DNA of 64,000 bases from Nereocystis luetkeana (taxonomy: Eukaryota > Sar > Phaeophyceae > Laminariales > Laminariaceae). The notes under the pieces are model-generated. The model worked only from the letters and a program-made list of their open reading frames with translations, had not been told where the DNA came from and did no database searches. The translations under genes were made by a program, and so were the position numbers. This document shows, one piece after another, positions 45,458 to 56,484 of this stretch. The first letter of the stretch is position 1. The number at the start of each line of letters is the position of its first letter. The stretch is taken from positions 248,001 to 312,000 of the forward strand of contig JARUPZ010000011.1 of NCBI GenBank assembly GCA_031213475.1. Reading direction: 5' to 3'.

Positions 45458-46710
45458 CGGTGGGTACAACTCTCTCGTTGTCAACGCTTCTACCTCAGCA
45501 AATGCCCCCAAGACCGGATATATGCACTTCTCTCTTGCACTGGTGTACTTGCTTGAACTCATACACATGCCCAAATTGATATGCCAAATTAGGTAGTGTT
45601 GACGTTGCCAGTGGATTTGGGTTGAGTGTTTTTTGGAACAACAAAAGTGACCTTTTCACTATATACGAGGCATTTCGTGCGCAGCTGGGCCCACCCCAGA
45701 CGAAACATACTGTATCTGTTTGAGCTACAATCGAGGAGGTATCCACTCAAATACAAGCGACATGTACGCATATGGATCATTGTCGGACACTCTCCAGGGT
45801 GCAACAATACGCGTCAAGCGCTGCAAATCTAATTTCGGGGGTATTTAGAAACAACGTACCAGGTGCAAGGGTATCGCGGACGCCGGCATGATGGACAATT
45901 AACGAACGCACGACAAGAGCTGTAACAGATCTACGGTTTGTTGGTGTTTGTGGCGCCCCAAGCATGCAAGAAAACGGCTGCAACCTCAACTGTATCCGTC
46001 CTGTTTCTAGTCGTCGTTTACCTCATTCCTGCTCTGTCGTTGGGCCGTTCAAAGAATAGGCGATGCCCTCGATTAGCATTACGGGGTTAACATACAGGTA
46101 TATGGCAACTAACTACGAACCGGGATCACTACTCTTGAGGGTTTTGATCCCACACGACGGAGTACGACTCAAGCAACGTGTGCACAACGCAGTTACCTAT
46201 AACAGACAAACCCCATACGGGTTCGACATATATATGTTTCAAGAAGCAATCGACACCCCAAGGTGTCGGCGTGTATTTATTTCACATATTGAGGTTCTCC
46301 AAGTAAGGGTGTTACATTTGGGGTTTTGAACATAAACGATTTGGTTTTCGCGAGAGCGGTAACAATCATTTGGCCTGTCAATGCCGAACACCCTCTCGTA
46401 CGTGCCTTATACCCGAAGAGAGAAATACTGACTGCTACATCAGGTTTTCCAACTCAATGTACATAGTGTACACACAGGCTGGGTCAAGCACACGTCACAC
46501 ATTGTGCCAGTCACGATTACAACGTGAAAAAGATACTTGAATGTCACGCACTATATTTGGTATTACTGGCCCTAATGATCGGCGCAATATGATGAGGAAT
46601 CTCGTTCGTTCTTTGATAAGCTAGAGCTAGCCCTTGCGCGAACTTGTGTTGACCAGCCACAAACCTTGACAAAGGTTATCGACAGTCAGACGCTGCCTCC
46701 GGAAGAAGCC
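45458..46710. other. No supported gene
   Basis: Several 68-88 residue open frames on both strands (for example 46,063-46,329 +) have no recognisable motif. Putative intron sequence of the minus-strand series. Confidence 0.35.
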
Positions 46711-47235
46711 TTAATTGTAATTTGGTTTGAAATCACTGGTTTCATGTGCTCCAAGACATAGCTGCAAAATGTCGAATGCAAATATTCGTAGATCTAACTG
46801 TGTACAATCAACATCCACAATATTTGACGCGAAACGTTGTTTCGGAACTAACAACTGAAGTAAAGAAATCATGAGGCAGCGGCATTTATTTGTTCCAGTG
46901 TGATATGGTGCGAGCGTTCGGATGTCCCAGGGGTTTTCTGTACGTTGATTCGGCTCGTTCTCAAACGGGTGCTGAGAGTCCCGGCCAAGCCGTCGTCGAA
47001 TAAGTTCGCGCTTGGTTCGGCTGGAAAACTTGAATCTATGAAAAAGCAATGCCAAAACCACTGCCGGGTAGTAGTGAAAAACAAACCACAGACAGCATAA
47101 GTGTCGAGACAGAACATGCACAGCAAAAACAAACCTATTTGGCAATACGTCGGCATGACTTATAGAACACGTGTATCCAATTTCACAGTAACACAAGGAC
47201 GCTTCAGAAATTTCGTGACGGAAAGCTTGAAACAA
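46711..47235 (-). CDS. Long open frame, 174 codons, unassigned
   Basis: The minus-strand frame 46,711-47,235 is open but begins at TTG with no good ATG or acceptor seen. The C-terminal third (ASNIVDVDCTQLDLRIFAFD then a short hydrophobic tail) is protein-like; the N-terminal part is rich in Phe, Cys and His. No domain recognised. It lies just downstream of the 47,428 repeat exon and may be chance open sequence in an intron. Confidence 0.2.
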   Translation of the reverse strand: MFQAFRHEISEASLCYCEIGYTCSISHADVLPNRFVFAVHVLSRHLCCLWFVFHYYPAVVLALLFHRFKFSSRTKRELIRRRLGRDSQHPFENEPNQRTENPWDIRTLAPYHTGTNKCRCLMISLLQLLVPKQRFASNIVDVDCTQLDLRIFAFDILQLCLGAHETSDFKPNYN

Positions 47236-47427
47236 CTTGCATGTATGTACTCAAACCTAAGGGTTAGGGTTGACACCGGCTCCGCGGTCGTCGCATACAT
47301 TGCTACGATTAAAAACCGTTACAGCACACCATACGTAGCGAGGCACGTCTACTTCTCTGATGTTCGTGCAAGTGCAGCTTTCCAAACCACCCCTCTGCAA
47401 TACGACCTATTTGGCGACGTTTCGTAC

Positions 47428-47511
47428 CTCCTGCCTCCTCGGCTGTGTTGTTTAGAAAGGAGATGACGCCGTCTCCTTGCATGGTGGAGTTGTCGAACAA
47501 AGATATTGCAC
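47428..47511 (-). CDS. Beta-helix repeat exon (84 bp, one pmp-like rung)
   Basis: Acceptor GTGCCTACGCGCAG, 84 bp, donor GTACGA; phase 1 at both ends. It encodes GAISLFDNSTMQGDGV then ISFLNNTAEEAG and ends in the split Gly-Gly. F-L-N-N-T-A is the family consensus box, and N-S-T and N-N-T are potential N-glycosylation sites. This is the first intact repeat exon found downstream of exon 1 (57,545-58,019), 10 kb away. Others may exist in between that I missed. Confidence 0.82.
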
Positions 47512-48166
47512 CTGCGCGTAGGCACCATTTGTAGTGGAAGTTTTCAGACGGAATGTAACGAAGGCAGCCGGTGCACCACGGACTCGGCTATTCTAGCAAT
47601 ATTGCAGAACAACCTCAAAGTACCGATAGCGCATGACTCACATCGCGTGCCTCGGAGATGGAAAAAGTGCAACTTGACTCAGGTCATGCTGTTTTTGTTT
47701 TCATCCCACCCACCCATAGCGCCCGAATATCCTAGAAAAAAGCAATTGCGTACCTGGTTTAAATGTAGTGCGAGTGCTTCAGGTCGGTATGCGACCAGGG
47801 TTACCGTACCAGGTGAGAGCAAAGTGAAAGCACGTTGTACGTGTGTGTTGACCAATACATATATTAGTGAAACACCAGTAGTTGATCAACTAAAGGTTTG
47901 GGTTGATTAGGTTGTGAGCTCTACTAGCTCTAATATTACTCTATTATATTCGGAGTATAGGTTTACTATCCATAGACATGAATACTATGTATGGGTGTAT
48001 CTATCTGTGGGACGAGAAGGTATCCCATCGAAAGAGTGCACTTAGCATTCGAGAGTATCATACTATGTGTACTACAGTACGAAAATGAACATCAGCCGCA
48101 GACGCCCAAAGTACTCGAGGTCCTATTACAGTCTGGGAGAAGGGATATGTAGGTTTGTAGACTGTT
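47512..48166. other. No supported gene
   Basis: A 134-residue plus frame (47,506-47,910) has no recognisable motif and partly overlaps the repeat exon on the other strand. Confidence 0.35.
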
Positions 48167-48265
48167 CAGGTGTTTTGGTTCCTGTTGAGATCAAGGTACG
48201 GGTGAGGACTCAACCCGACCCCTAACTCTAGCCCTAACTCCAACCCTAACCCAAACCTCAAACCG
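48167..48265 (+). repeat. Repeat family C, copy 2, with degenerate telomere-like CCCTAA run
   Basis: 48,167-48,223 matches 23,555-23,615 (GTTGAGATCAAGGTACGGGT core). It is directly followed by CCCTAACTCTAGCCCTAACT, CCAACCCTAACCC and CAAACC, a degenerate array resembling telomere repeats of the CCCTAA type. Confidence 0.65.
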
Positions 48266-49372
48266 CACCCAAAACGGGTCAAACCTCGCCATAAACGCGG
48301 CTGCGCCGCGTTTGCATTAAACCAGGAAATTTCTCAACTGCGGATGACGATTCCGAAGTGTAGACCATGCTACGCATTTTTCCGGTCGAAAACTTCCCTG
48401 AAGATCCCTTCTCCCAGATTGCTAAAACTACTCGAGGAATCGAGCTATTAATATCTACACTCTATCATACTAATCGGGAAAATTTCTTAACCCTAAACCG
48501 TTCTCCGCCAAGAGGAGTACAACCGAGCCACCAACTGTCGAGATTGGGCAACCAAAGATGCCGACAATACAAGGAAGAAAATTAGCACGAAAAAGCTACT
48601 GGTCTACCGCTAGCGACTCGCCAGATCTCATCACCCCGGAATATATCCCCAAATTTTAACCTCGGGCGGATATTTGTGGCTAACAGGAGATGGGTGCTGA
48701 GTGAGTGCGGAAACAGTAAGAATCTGTAAACTACTTTTAAACTACACACCCTGTACTCATAGTACGCCCTGCCCAATATTCACACACAGCCCGCGAACAT
48801 GAGGTTCGAATAGTTATTCCTCTCATAGCCGATGATAATTTCAACTTTCTATCAAGGAAAGAGTATTGGTATATGATATCAGGTACTACTGTATATACAT
48901 ACGAGTACCACAGCAGGCGTATATATATATCAGATATAGTCTACGAGCACTCGTAACTCCAATAATAATAGTCCTAGTTTTTAAGTGTCGCGAAGACGCG
49001 GTGGCGCACTCGAAAGCTGTACTGCGATATCATACTACGATGTTTAATCCCTTGACTAACAGCTCCCCCCCGCAGCATTACGGGGGGCTATACAGTACCT
49101 GGTAGGTCAGAATCCACGGTTGACCCAAGCGTATTGTACCTTCCTATGTTCACACCCTATATTTATTTGTTTACACACTGTATCAATTTCTGATCGTCAT
49201 ACTCCCCCGTAGTTGGGATGGGAAAGGCTAAGGTCATGCGACTACGACCTCGCAGAACACGAGTTCACCCCCCTCCCTACATGTTTCACCAACGTAAACC
49301 ACTCTTATGGTATTCCATGGAATGTCCATACAAACGTGTGGGTGCCGTTGTGCAATAATAGAGGCCTTCACG
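48266..49372. other. No supported gene
   Basis: Open frames of 64-79 residues on both strands, with no recognisable motif. Confidence 0.35.
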
Positions 49373-49459
49373 CGCCGAACTTAACCCCTTTCTGTTTCGA
49401 GAGGGGAACATTGACACGTGGCGAAAGCAGCAACGGACACTGCGTGTTGAGGAATGCTC
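49373..49459 (-). pseudogene. Probable decayed beta-helix repeat exon
   Basis: The minus strand reads GAFLNTQCPLLLSPR then VNVPLSKQKGVKFG in the family phase, with the G-A-F start and a terminal glycine. The acceptor region (GTGTGGAG) and donor region (GGCGCGTGAAG) look like damaged versions of CAG/GT and GGAG/GTGAAG. The F-x-x-N-x-A box is lost. The length is 87 bp. Confidence 0.38.
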
Positions 49460-51805
49460 CACACCGGTACAAATTGGTGTCCGAGTGGCATGCAAGGAGG
49501 GGAGTCGCAATCACGGCGCAAACGCTGGGTGTTCACACTGTTCGTACACGGTCGGTACTGCTAACGGTATCATTGTCTCGGCCGCTATTCAATGATTTTC
49601 GCAACGAATAAGATGTGTACTCGTATCACCTTTATATACCGATACGCTTCGGACGATTGGCACTTAACCGGCATTAACCCCTTTGATAAGATGTAGGTGA
49701 GGGTCCCAATTTAGGATTATGATTATCTCGGCATTCCTCGAGATTTTTCCCGTGCGGTTAAATCCGGGATTTTATGCTGGATTCGGCTTAATCCAGTGAT
49801 CTCATGATTATTGTGAAACCCCTTGCCCGCACAAACCCCTGCCGGCCAACTGAAAATTTCCCGTTCCCGCATAAATACGTCTGGCACAAAGTGAGACAAA
49901 GAACAACCCCTAGCTGACTGTTTGCACTTCTTGTGCGGACTGCTACAACTCTCAAAAAAAATCCGCTTCGAACGATTTTGAGTCACGTTTCGAATGAGGT
50001 GTGTGAAGGCATCCGACGCACCACGTCGCAGTCGAAATCAGACGTCAGCCCAAAATGCCACTGTCTCGTGATAAATGTTGAATATCGTGCCCGTACAAAC
50101 GCGTCCCGCATTAATTATCACATCCTGCGCCCGTGCAACGGAAGAGTGTGAATCACACCGCCGCAAAAACACGTCCAGCGGTGACAACAGCCCATGCAAA
50201 CCGTCCTGTTTAGTCTCGGGGGAACTGAGTCACGTGGGATATCGTCCCAGAGTCGAAATTGCGTCTCGAAGAATGCCCAGATAGTTACCGATGTTATTTT
50301 TCAGCTATAACCGTCGAAGGTCCTAACACACTACGATACGAAGTCCCTACGGTGCCTCAAAGCCGAGTTGGCGCAATAAATTAACTCCCCATGACGAACT
50401 CCCCATGTACACCCACACACAAGCGTTATCCTGCTAATGTCATTCACCGCCGTTGTCGTAATAGTTATGATGTGTGCCTCTAGCTTAAAGGAAGTGGAAG
50501 CAACACCCCTGCGCTACGGCCGCGAAACGCTTTGAAGACGTTTACAGACGCCTGGAACACGATGGTTTAACTATCATTAAGAGGAGGACGGAGCAGTCAA
50601 GGCCCAGCAAAGCAATGTGATTGTCAACCTGTGTCAGTGTAATCCGTGGTTGGCACCGTAATACCTGTTTGCGCGAAGAAGGTTCACAACCGGCAGTTGA
50701 TGTACAGAATTCTAGATGAAATTGTTACGAGACCAAAATCGCCCGCGGGCTGTACTGAGAGCGCGAGGCTTCATGCGTGTTGCCGAAAACACGGTGAACA
50801 TGTTCACATAATAAGTTGGTCTATGATGTTGGGGAAGTAACTTGTGGATGTAGTTCGGCGTCTTGAACCGGCATCATACTCGTGGTCACTGACACCTCTT
50901 GCGTGACGCGAGATCCTCGATGGCGATCTCCAGACCAGAGTATTCCTGCCATGGCGTTGTCTTTTGCCGGCGTCGCAGATTCAGTACGCGCTTTCTACGT
51001 GTTGAGTAGACAGGAGGTAAACCAGGTTGTGAGTGGTCACGCAGAAGGCAACCTGATGACCCTGAATTCCTCATTACGCAAGCTTACGATGTTGAAGCGG
51101 TACGTGAGGTGTCGTTATCACCCCCCATAAGGCAATACGCATCAACACCGTGGTTTTCTTCACTCAAAGGATGATATCTGGATGTGGGAGGATGAGCGAG
51201 AAGCAAGCCTTTTATTACCAGTGGTCGAAGTGGTCGGGGTTTGTACCGCTAAAACCCGTGATTTAGATGACCATATTGGCAACGCTGCCTCATATTAGAA
51301 GAATACATTCAAAACATGTGTGCCTCTTGTACGCAGGAGAAGTGACATGTGGCCTCTAACCGGTTCGGATATATAGGTGGGACCTTTCAAGGCGAGGCAG
51401 TCATACCAGCTCTTTTAACCAGAAACGAACGTCTCAAACCAAGGCAAAAGCACAAAATACGGTATTATTTGTGCAAAACCTCGATCATCCGGGAGGCTTC
51501 AGAGCGATTTTTTGCTGGCCGAGAATGAGCGTTAAGTCCCTCGCCAAAGACCGATGTACATGATATTATATATACCCGGCCGTCATATCTTATCATTCGA
51601 AGTATGTTTTTCATGGCCCCAGCCATACACCTACCAAAACGCCGATGACGTCGTCCTGGCCTACCAACCGGATACATACATAACGTTGCATCCCCCTTTA
51701 AGTTAACCATACACTTGCACCACGTATTCCAAGGCCTTGAATAGTTGTCAAACAGTACGACCTCCATGGTGGGAGTTCTTGTGAACCCTTTGCAAACTTA
51801 CTTAC
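49460..51805. other. No firmly supported gene
   Basis: The plus frame 49,213-49,611 (132 residues) overlaps the decayed exon and is unassigned. The minus frame 51,465-51,767 (100 residues, starting MEVVLFDNYSRPW) has an ATG and an F-D-N-Y-S box slightly like a repeat rung, but no matching splice sites. The interval includes many small open frames and nothing I recognise. Confidence 0.3.
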
Positions 51806-52001
51806 GGCGCACCAAACCGCATTTCGTGCAAGACAGGCTTGCGGTATGGAGGCCACGCGCTACTTGCGTAATACGTGTCCTTTTGTCAGACCTCCCCAGA
51901 GTTTTTTCGTACTCAAAGTGCGAACATGCGTCAGGAAATGGTTGAACAACCGTGTCGTTAAGGTTTAGTACTCCGATGTGAAGCCACTGTTCAAGGCAGT
52001 A
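51806..52001 (-). CDS. Candidate internal exon, unassigned, about 65 residues
   Basis: The minus-strand frame runs from an acceptor (CTCCGTGTAG at 52,002, or TTGAACAG at 51,987) to a perfect donor, GTAAGT, in phase 1. It reads LEQWLHIGVLNLNDTVVQPF, PDACSHFEYEKTLGRSDKRT and RITQVARGLHTASLSCTKCG before the donor. The composition is convincingly protein-like and the frame is stop-free for 65 codons. It contains a C-x-x-C near the end. No family recognised. The donor phase equals that of the beta-helix exons, so it could belong to the same gene. Confidence 0.4.
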
Positions 52002-52582
52002 CTACACGGAGAGCTTGTTTATATGGGCGGAGGTTGAGCCGAGGTCTTGATTTTGTCGTGGTATCGGACAAGTTTCCCTGGTAGGATAAAACCTTACCGC
52101 GGGGAACGCCTTTATCGTCGCGTGCGCAACCACGAACAGGCGCAAACATGGCTGCATCTCACTTGAGTGTGTCTTCTGCACCTTAAATCATTCTTTCTAC
52201 TCGTCGGTATAAAGCACGAACAGTGTCCATGCCAAATCTTCAATCCTACAGTGAATACAAGCGCTGTGGTAACAAACCTACGACACGGAGATGCAAGATT
52301 GTTTTTCTGCAAGCAGCGAAAACAGTAGGATGACATATGTAATTGTACTCGATACGACAGGCACGGGATACACTGTAGATGAAAGATCAACAAATCGAAA
52401 AAAACCAAGGAAACAACTGGAACAACAACAAATTGAGAAGTTTCGTGCCCACTAGAAAAACGTGTGGCCGACAACAGACGAAAAAGCGAAATTACAAATA
52501 CCACCACATCACATCTAAACGAAGTAAGACTTAGAAGGTCAGGCAAAAACGGGAAACCGGAGCGCAACAAAAGAAAATATTA
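52002..52582. other. No supported gene
   Basis: A 152-residue minus frame (52,112-52,570) is rich in Phe, Ser and Cys and shows no domain. I see nothing else. Confidence 0.3.
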
Positions 52583-52882
52583 CTAGGCGATATGACAATA
52601 ATCTGCGGTTTGTTGTTGTAGAGAGAATGAGGCGTAATGGTTCATGTTCTTCGGCTGGACACATGTCAGTATAGCTTTCTTTGATAGCAGCAGCGGGCAC
52701 TGTCTGGTTGATCGCGCTTGCGGGACTACAAAGTAGATACCGCACGGCACGGTGCTGGCAGATTGGTTGAACACGCGAACAGACAGGGCCCGTGGCTTGC
52801 ACCTGGACAGCGGTCCCTCGCTGGGCCCCAGGTATTCGTGAGTTTTCCCGGCAGCCGCAGTAGTTTGTGGTACGAGTGGCAT
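52583..52882 (-). CDS. Open frame of 99 residues, unassigned
   Basis: The minus-strand frame starts at ATG (MPLVPQTTAAAGKTHEYLGP), continues SEGPLSRCKPRALSVRVFNQ and SASTVPCGIYFVVPQARSTR, and ends in a Gln-rich tail and TAG. The first 60 codons are GC-rich at third positions. Its start overlaps a 70-bp repeat that recurs at 53,405, next to the LINE remnant. It may therefore be part of a mobile element rather than a host gene. Confidence 0.3.
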   Translation of the reverse strand: MPLVPQTTAAAGKTHEYLGPSEGPLSRCKPRALSVRVFNQSASTVPCGIYFVVPQARSTRQCPLLLSKKAILTCVQPKNMNHYASFSLQQQTADYCHIA

Positions 52883-53475
52883 AGACAGGTTCTAGATACT
52901 AATCGGTCTGGTACCTTGCTCTTCTTTCTGCCCTCTCTATTCTTATTTTCTCAACCATGCCCCGCCCCCGGAAAAGGATGCGTCAGGTAATCAGGCAATA
53001 AAAGCCCCCAAAACAGGCTCTTCATTCAGCCACTAAATAAATACGACTTCCATTCACAAGGACAGGAAGGAAGACAGGTAAACAATACGTTACAAACAGT
53101 AGCAGCAAATATTACACACTATCAAAATTCGGGAAACAAATGAAACAAGGAACTTCACGTGCGGGAGAACAGCAAGCGAAGGCAAGAAGTAACCTCAACA
53201 AAGAGCTTGAAATTATTACAAAAGGTTGTAGCATGGGTTTCGTACCGCCATGGAGAAACTGCTCCGGATTGTACAATAAACAAAGACATCGAAATAATAA
53301 GAGAAAAAAAGAACCACCGAGACGAACATCAAGAACAACAAATAACAAGAATATCAACGTAAAGGGAAAATAATATCAAAACACAACAGCGTCGCATTCG
53401 AAAAAGCCGGGGAGGATTGCGGTACGAGTAGCCTAGACAGGTTCACCTTACTAGTCGGTCTGGTACGTCGCTCGC
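52855..53475. repeat. Direct repeats flanking about 480 bp
   Basis: 52,862-52,925 and 53,412-53,475 share GGTACGAGT, then TAGACAGGTTC, then CGGTCTGGTAC, at the same spacing (about 550 bp offset). The second copy lies just beyond the 3' end of the minus-strand LINE remnant and may be its tail. Confidence 0.6.
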
Positions 53476-53570
53476 TATCGGCTGTTTTTTTCCTGCTTTC
53501 GTCATTCCCGGTTGCCTTGGGATTGTTGACCTCCCCCTTTCCATTTCTTTCGGCACCACCCGCCTTCGAT

Positions 53571-54520
53571 CAATGTCGCTCTCTACTCAGCTCCGCCTTT
53601 ATAATTTTCCTTTTGACCATGAACCATTCGGTTGATTTGATAACCCCTCCGGTACCAATTAATTGCCCACCTCCTTTGTCGCGAGATCCACACCGCGATA
53701 TCTACTCCAACCATCAACGGGGTATGTACCGTCAACCCCTTGGTGGCTCGAACCACCTCGAGGTCTTCAATAAGGTAGCTGTGCCAAGTGTTCAACTGCT
53801 CGGCCTCCGGCCCTACCGCCAGTCATCATCTCCAACATCGCCCAATAGGGTAATCGCCCCTTGTGTTGCCGCAGCAATGCCCCCACACTAACGAGCCTCT
53901 TTTAAGGAGTGACCGTTACGATGATCTCGCAGCGTGTCTTCTCGAGGTCGTCCAGTACGAAAGGATCGTGCAGTCGCCATGCTATCGGCGCCGGACGCCA
54001 GATCCGTAGGAAATCTCACTGGTGCACCGATCGGAGCCTGGCGAAGTGTTGGGCACTGAACCTCCACGCCCCCGGCTGTGCAGTAGGGTCTCAATCATCT
54101 CAGCTTTCAACATGCGGGCGTTGAGACAAAGCGGGGGCGTCTTCATATTGTTCAGCTCCGTACCGATCCGTTGGAGGCATGACCACATAAGGCGGATACG
54201 CTATCCGATTTTGAGCGAAAGGTAAGCGCCATAGAGAAAAATGCCACCGATGTAAAGGAACTGGGTCGTCCGTCTCTACCTTTGGCCGGCTGTTTCGATC
54301 ACGAGCGGTAAAGCACTTGATTTCTGGTTCCGTGTTCGTAGGAGCATCGCCCTTGCCTTTCGTTCCGAAACAGTAAGGCTTGCTGCTTCGAAGACAGTCG
54401 TGCTGGCCTTTAAAACATTTTACCAAGCCTCGGCCGGGATCGATACCATTACTGCATACTCAGCGTACAACATGCACAACACTGCCCTTCGCACGCATGT
54501 CCATGGCACAATTTTCACGA
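53571..54520 (-). pseudogene. Decayed non-LTR (LINE) retrotransposon: 3' part of reverse transcriptase
   Basis: Minus-strand fragments follow the order of a common stramenopile LINE: MLYAEYAVMVSIPAEAW (about 54,425-54,473), the catalytic YADD region; SLTVSERKARAMLLRT, then PLVIETAGQR (54,300-54,390); TTQFLYIGGI (about 54,270); LCLNARMLKAEMIETLLH (54,070-54,125). In a new frame come HFARLRSVH and LEKTRCEIIVTV, then RQHKGRLPYWAMLEMM. Finally AEQLNTWHSYLIEDLEVVRA runs to the stop at 53,583. The catalytic aspartates are changed (YAEY), and there are three in-frame stops and at least two frameshifts. The copy is inactive. The 5' half was not found. Confidence 0.85.
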
Positions 54521-55004
54521 GCCCCACATCCTCATAAAAGTGGGCCAATTTTCTTGCTATGATTCCCCACTGTTGAGGCTAACTAGAACAACGTGTATCG
54601 CCTCACCAATGAACACGTTAAATAGCAACAGCGGCAGGACGCCTTAGTCGTAGAGTGGGTGACACCAAACGATTCTGAGTGATCTCGATCATCTGTACGC
54701 AAGCAAGCCAACATACTGTCATGATAATGGAAAATGTATGTATGCATTGAAGGCTGACACGCCAAAGCTTGTGGGTACCACGGCAGCTCTTGGTCCACAG
54801 AGTCTTACGTTTTCTGTGGGTCAATAAAACACATGCACAAGGAGATGCTTCTCGATCGAGTGTTTGCAATCTTCGCACGACAAACAGCATGTCGACTGCG
54901 ATTCGCGCCGGACAAAGACCGCACTGTTCCTTAGTTAGGGAGTATGCCTCGATCCTTGCACTATTTGCCAACGCGGGACGCTGAAATTTCCAACAACACT
55001 CTGC
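54521..55004. other. No supported gene
   Basis: The minus frame 54,618-54,971 (117 residues) and a plus frame of 71 residues overlap; neither has a recognisable motif. Confidence 0.3.
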
Positions 55005-55364
55005 CTACACCAACAAAAGTCGAATTGAATGCGTAGTTGTGGCAATCAGATCGATCCTTATTTTGGCGAAGGATGTGTTGTAATTTTTGTGGGACTTCTC
55101 CAAGTCGTAGGACGACCCCTGGCATAGTTCATGGATGAACCCATGGGGTAAGATACTTTCAACAACGGTGTGCGTAATCGGCAATCCCCCGGACTGGCTT
55201 GGTCGATTCCATACTTTTACAATGATACACATCACGGCCTGCCCTACGACTGGGGTCAGGTTCAGTCCATGGCTCTCCCAAAGGTCAACCCCACCGGTCG
55301 CACATATATGATATATTCGTAGGATAATACACCGTTGTATGGGATACATTTTGCAGCTTGCCAT
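55005..55364 (-). CDS. Open frame of 119 residues, unassigned
   Basis: The frame starts at ATG (MASCKMYPIQRCIILRIYHI) and continues through GGVDLWESHGLNLTPVVGQA and SGGLPITHTVVESILPHGFI to a stop at 55,005. Adjacent minus-strand frames (55,262-55,483; 55,414-55,623; 55,557-55,754) are also open, so the whole 55.0-55.75 kb interval could be coding with introns. No domain recognised. If the beta-helix exons form one gene, this lies in its first intron. Confidence 0.25.
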   Translation of the reverse strand: MASCKMYPIQRCIILRIYHICATGGVDLWESHGLNLTPVVGQAVMCIIVKVWNRPSQSGGLPITHTVVESILPHGFIHELCQGSSYDLEKSHKNYNTSFAKIRIDLIATTTHSIRLLLV

Positions 55365-56044
55365 GCGAAGGTTACTCCACTGTGTACACCTTGGAATGTC
55401 ACGATAGCTGCGATTATGTCGTGGTCTTCTCCAGTATATGATGAATGGTGATATTGCGCTCCCCGGGCTCTCCTATGGAACATGGTCCTAATGAATGGTC
55501 CGTGACACGTTTGATGAGGCTACCACGGATATATATTTCGCTTGTTAATTGTGTGTTCATCGAACAATGTTGTGGCGGCGGTGTTGGAGCGAAATAATAC
55601 AATGGATCGAGGCTGGCTCGCACGACGCATTGGGTGCAGATACGGGAAGGTGTTTTCTATGGGTTGAAGAAGGGGGTTTCATCCGACCGACGGTGTTACT
55701 CGACGAATCGTAACAACATTCCCAGGCAGTTGCGCGTGCTGTATGCTGCGACACCCTGGGAGATTCCAGTGGTATTCAACCCGAGGCCTGCGGAATAAAA
55801 AGGAAATTAGTCGCTACTAACAGGGCATTTAGCCCGCATACCCGTATTACGATCTCAATCGCGAGTCTCGTGAAGGTTGTGAATAACTTTCAATCTGGAT
55901 TCATGACCGGTTGCTCCCTATTGGTAGTACACCTGCACTGAAGCCAGAAATATTCTGGATGCCATCTGCCATATGCCATAACTCCAAGGAGCGCAAGCAA
56001 AGAACCCCTTAGTGGGGCAGATCGGACGCTTCCCGTAATTACCA

Positions 56045-56480
56045 TCCATGCGACTGGTCATGGGGCGTCATATAGACGCTTCCATATAAGCAAACCATGG
56101 TCCACCCTTTGGACGGAATCGATTCATGGAACGTACGATGGTGAATACGCCATGTAGCCAACCATGAGTCGCTTCATTGCATTGTACGTGCTACATTGCA
56201 TGTGCCAGGTACGCATTTTTCCGTGAGTCTACCCATGGACGAAATGCCCACGGTTCCAAGATCGATAACCATGGCAGAAACCTTGGCGTGATGCATGGGT
56301 TGCCATGCACTACACCATGGGTCACGTGCACCCTATGGAATGACCCATGGCGCCGTCCACAGGCCCATGGTTGGTGATATGGACCACAAAATGGGCCAAC
56401 ATGTCATGATCGCCCACGGTGGACCGTCAGCTTACTCATGATCGACTATGGGTTGGTCCATGAGCTGGCCCATGGAATAT
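56045..56480. repeat. Palindromic minisatellite rich in CCATGG
   Basis: CCATGG or CATGG/CCATG recurs more than fifteen times (for example ACCATGGTCCACC, ACCCATGGACG, AACCATGGCAG, CACCATGGGTCAC, GACCCATGGCG, GGCCCATGGTTGG, GGCCCATGGAAT) at irregular spacing of 15-40 bp. The core is self-complementary, so many alternative hairpins are possible. Confidence 0.8.
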
Positions 56481-56484
56481 CCAT

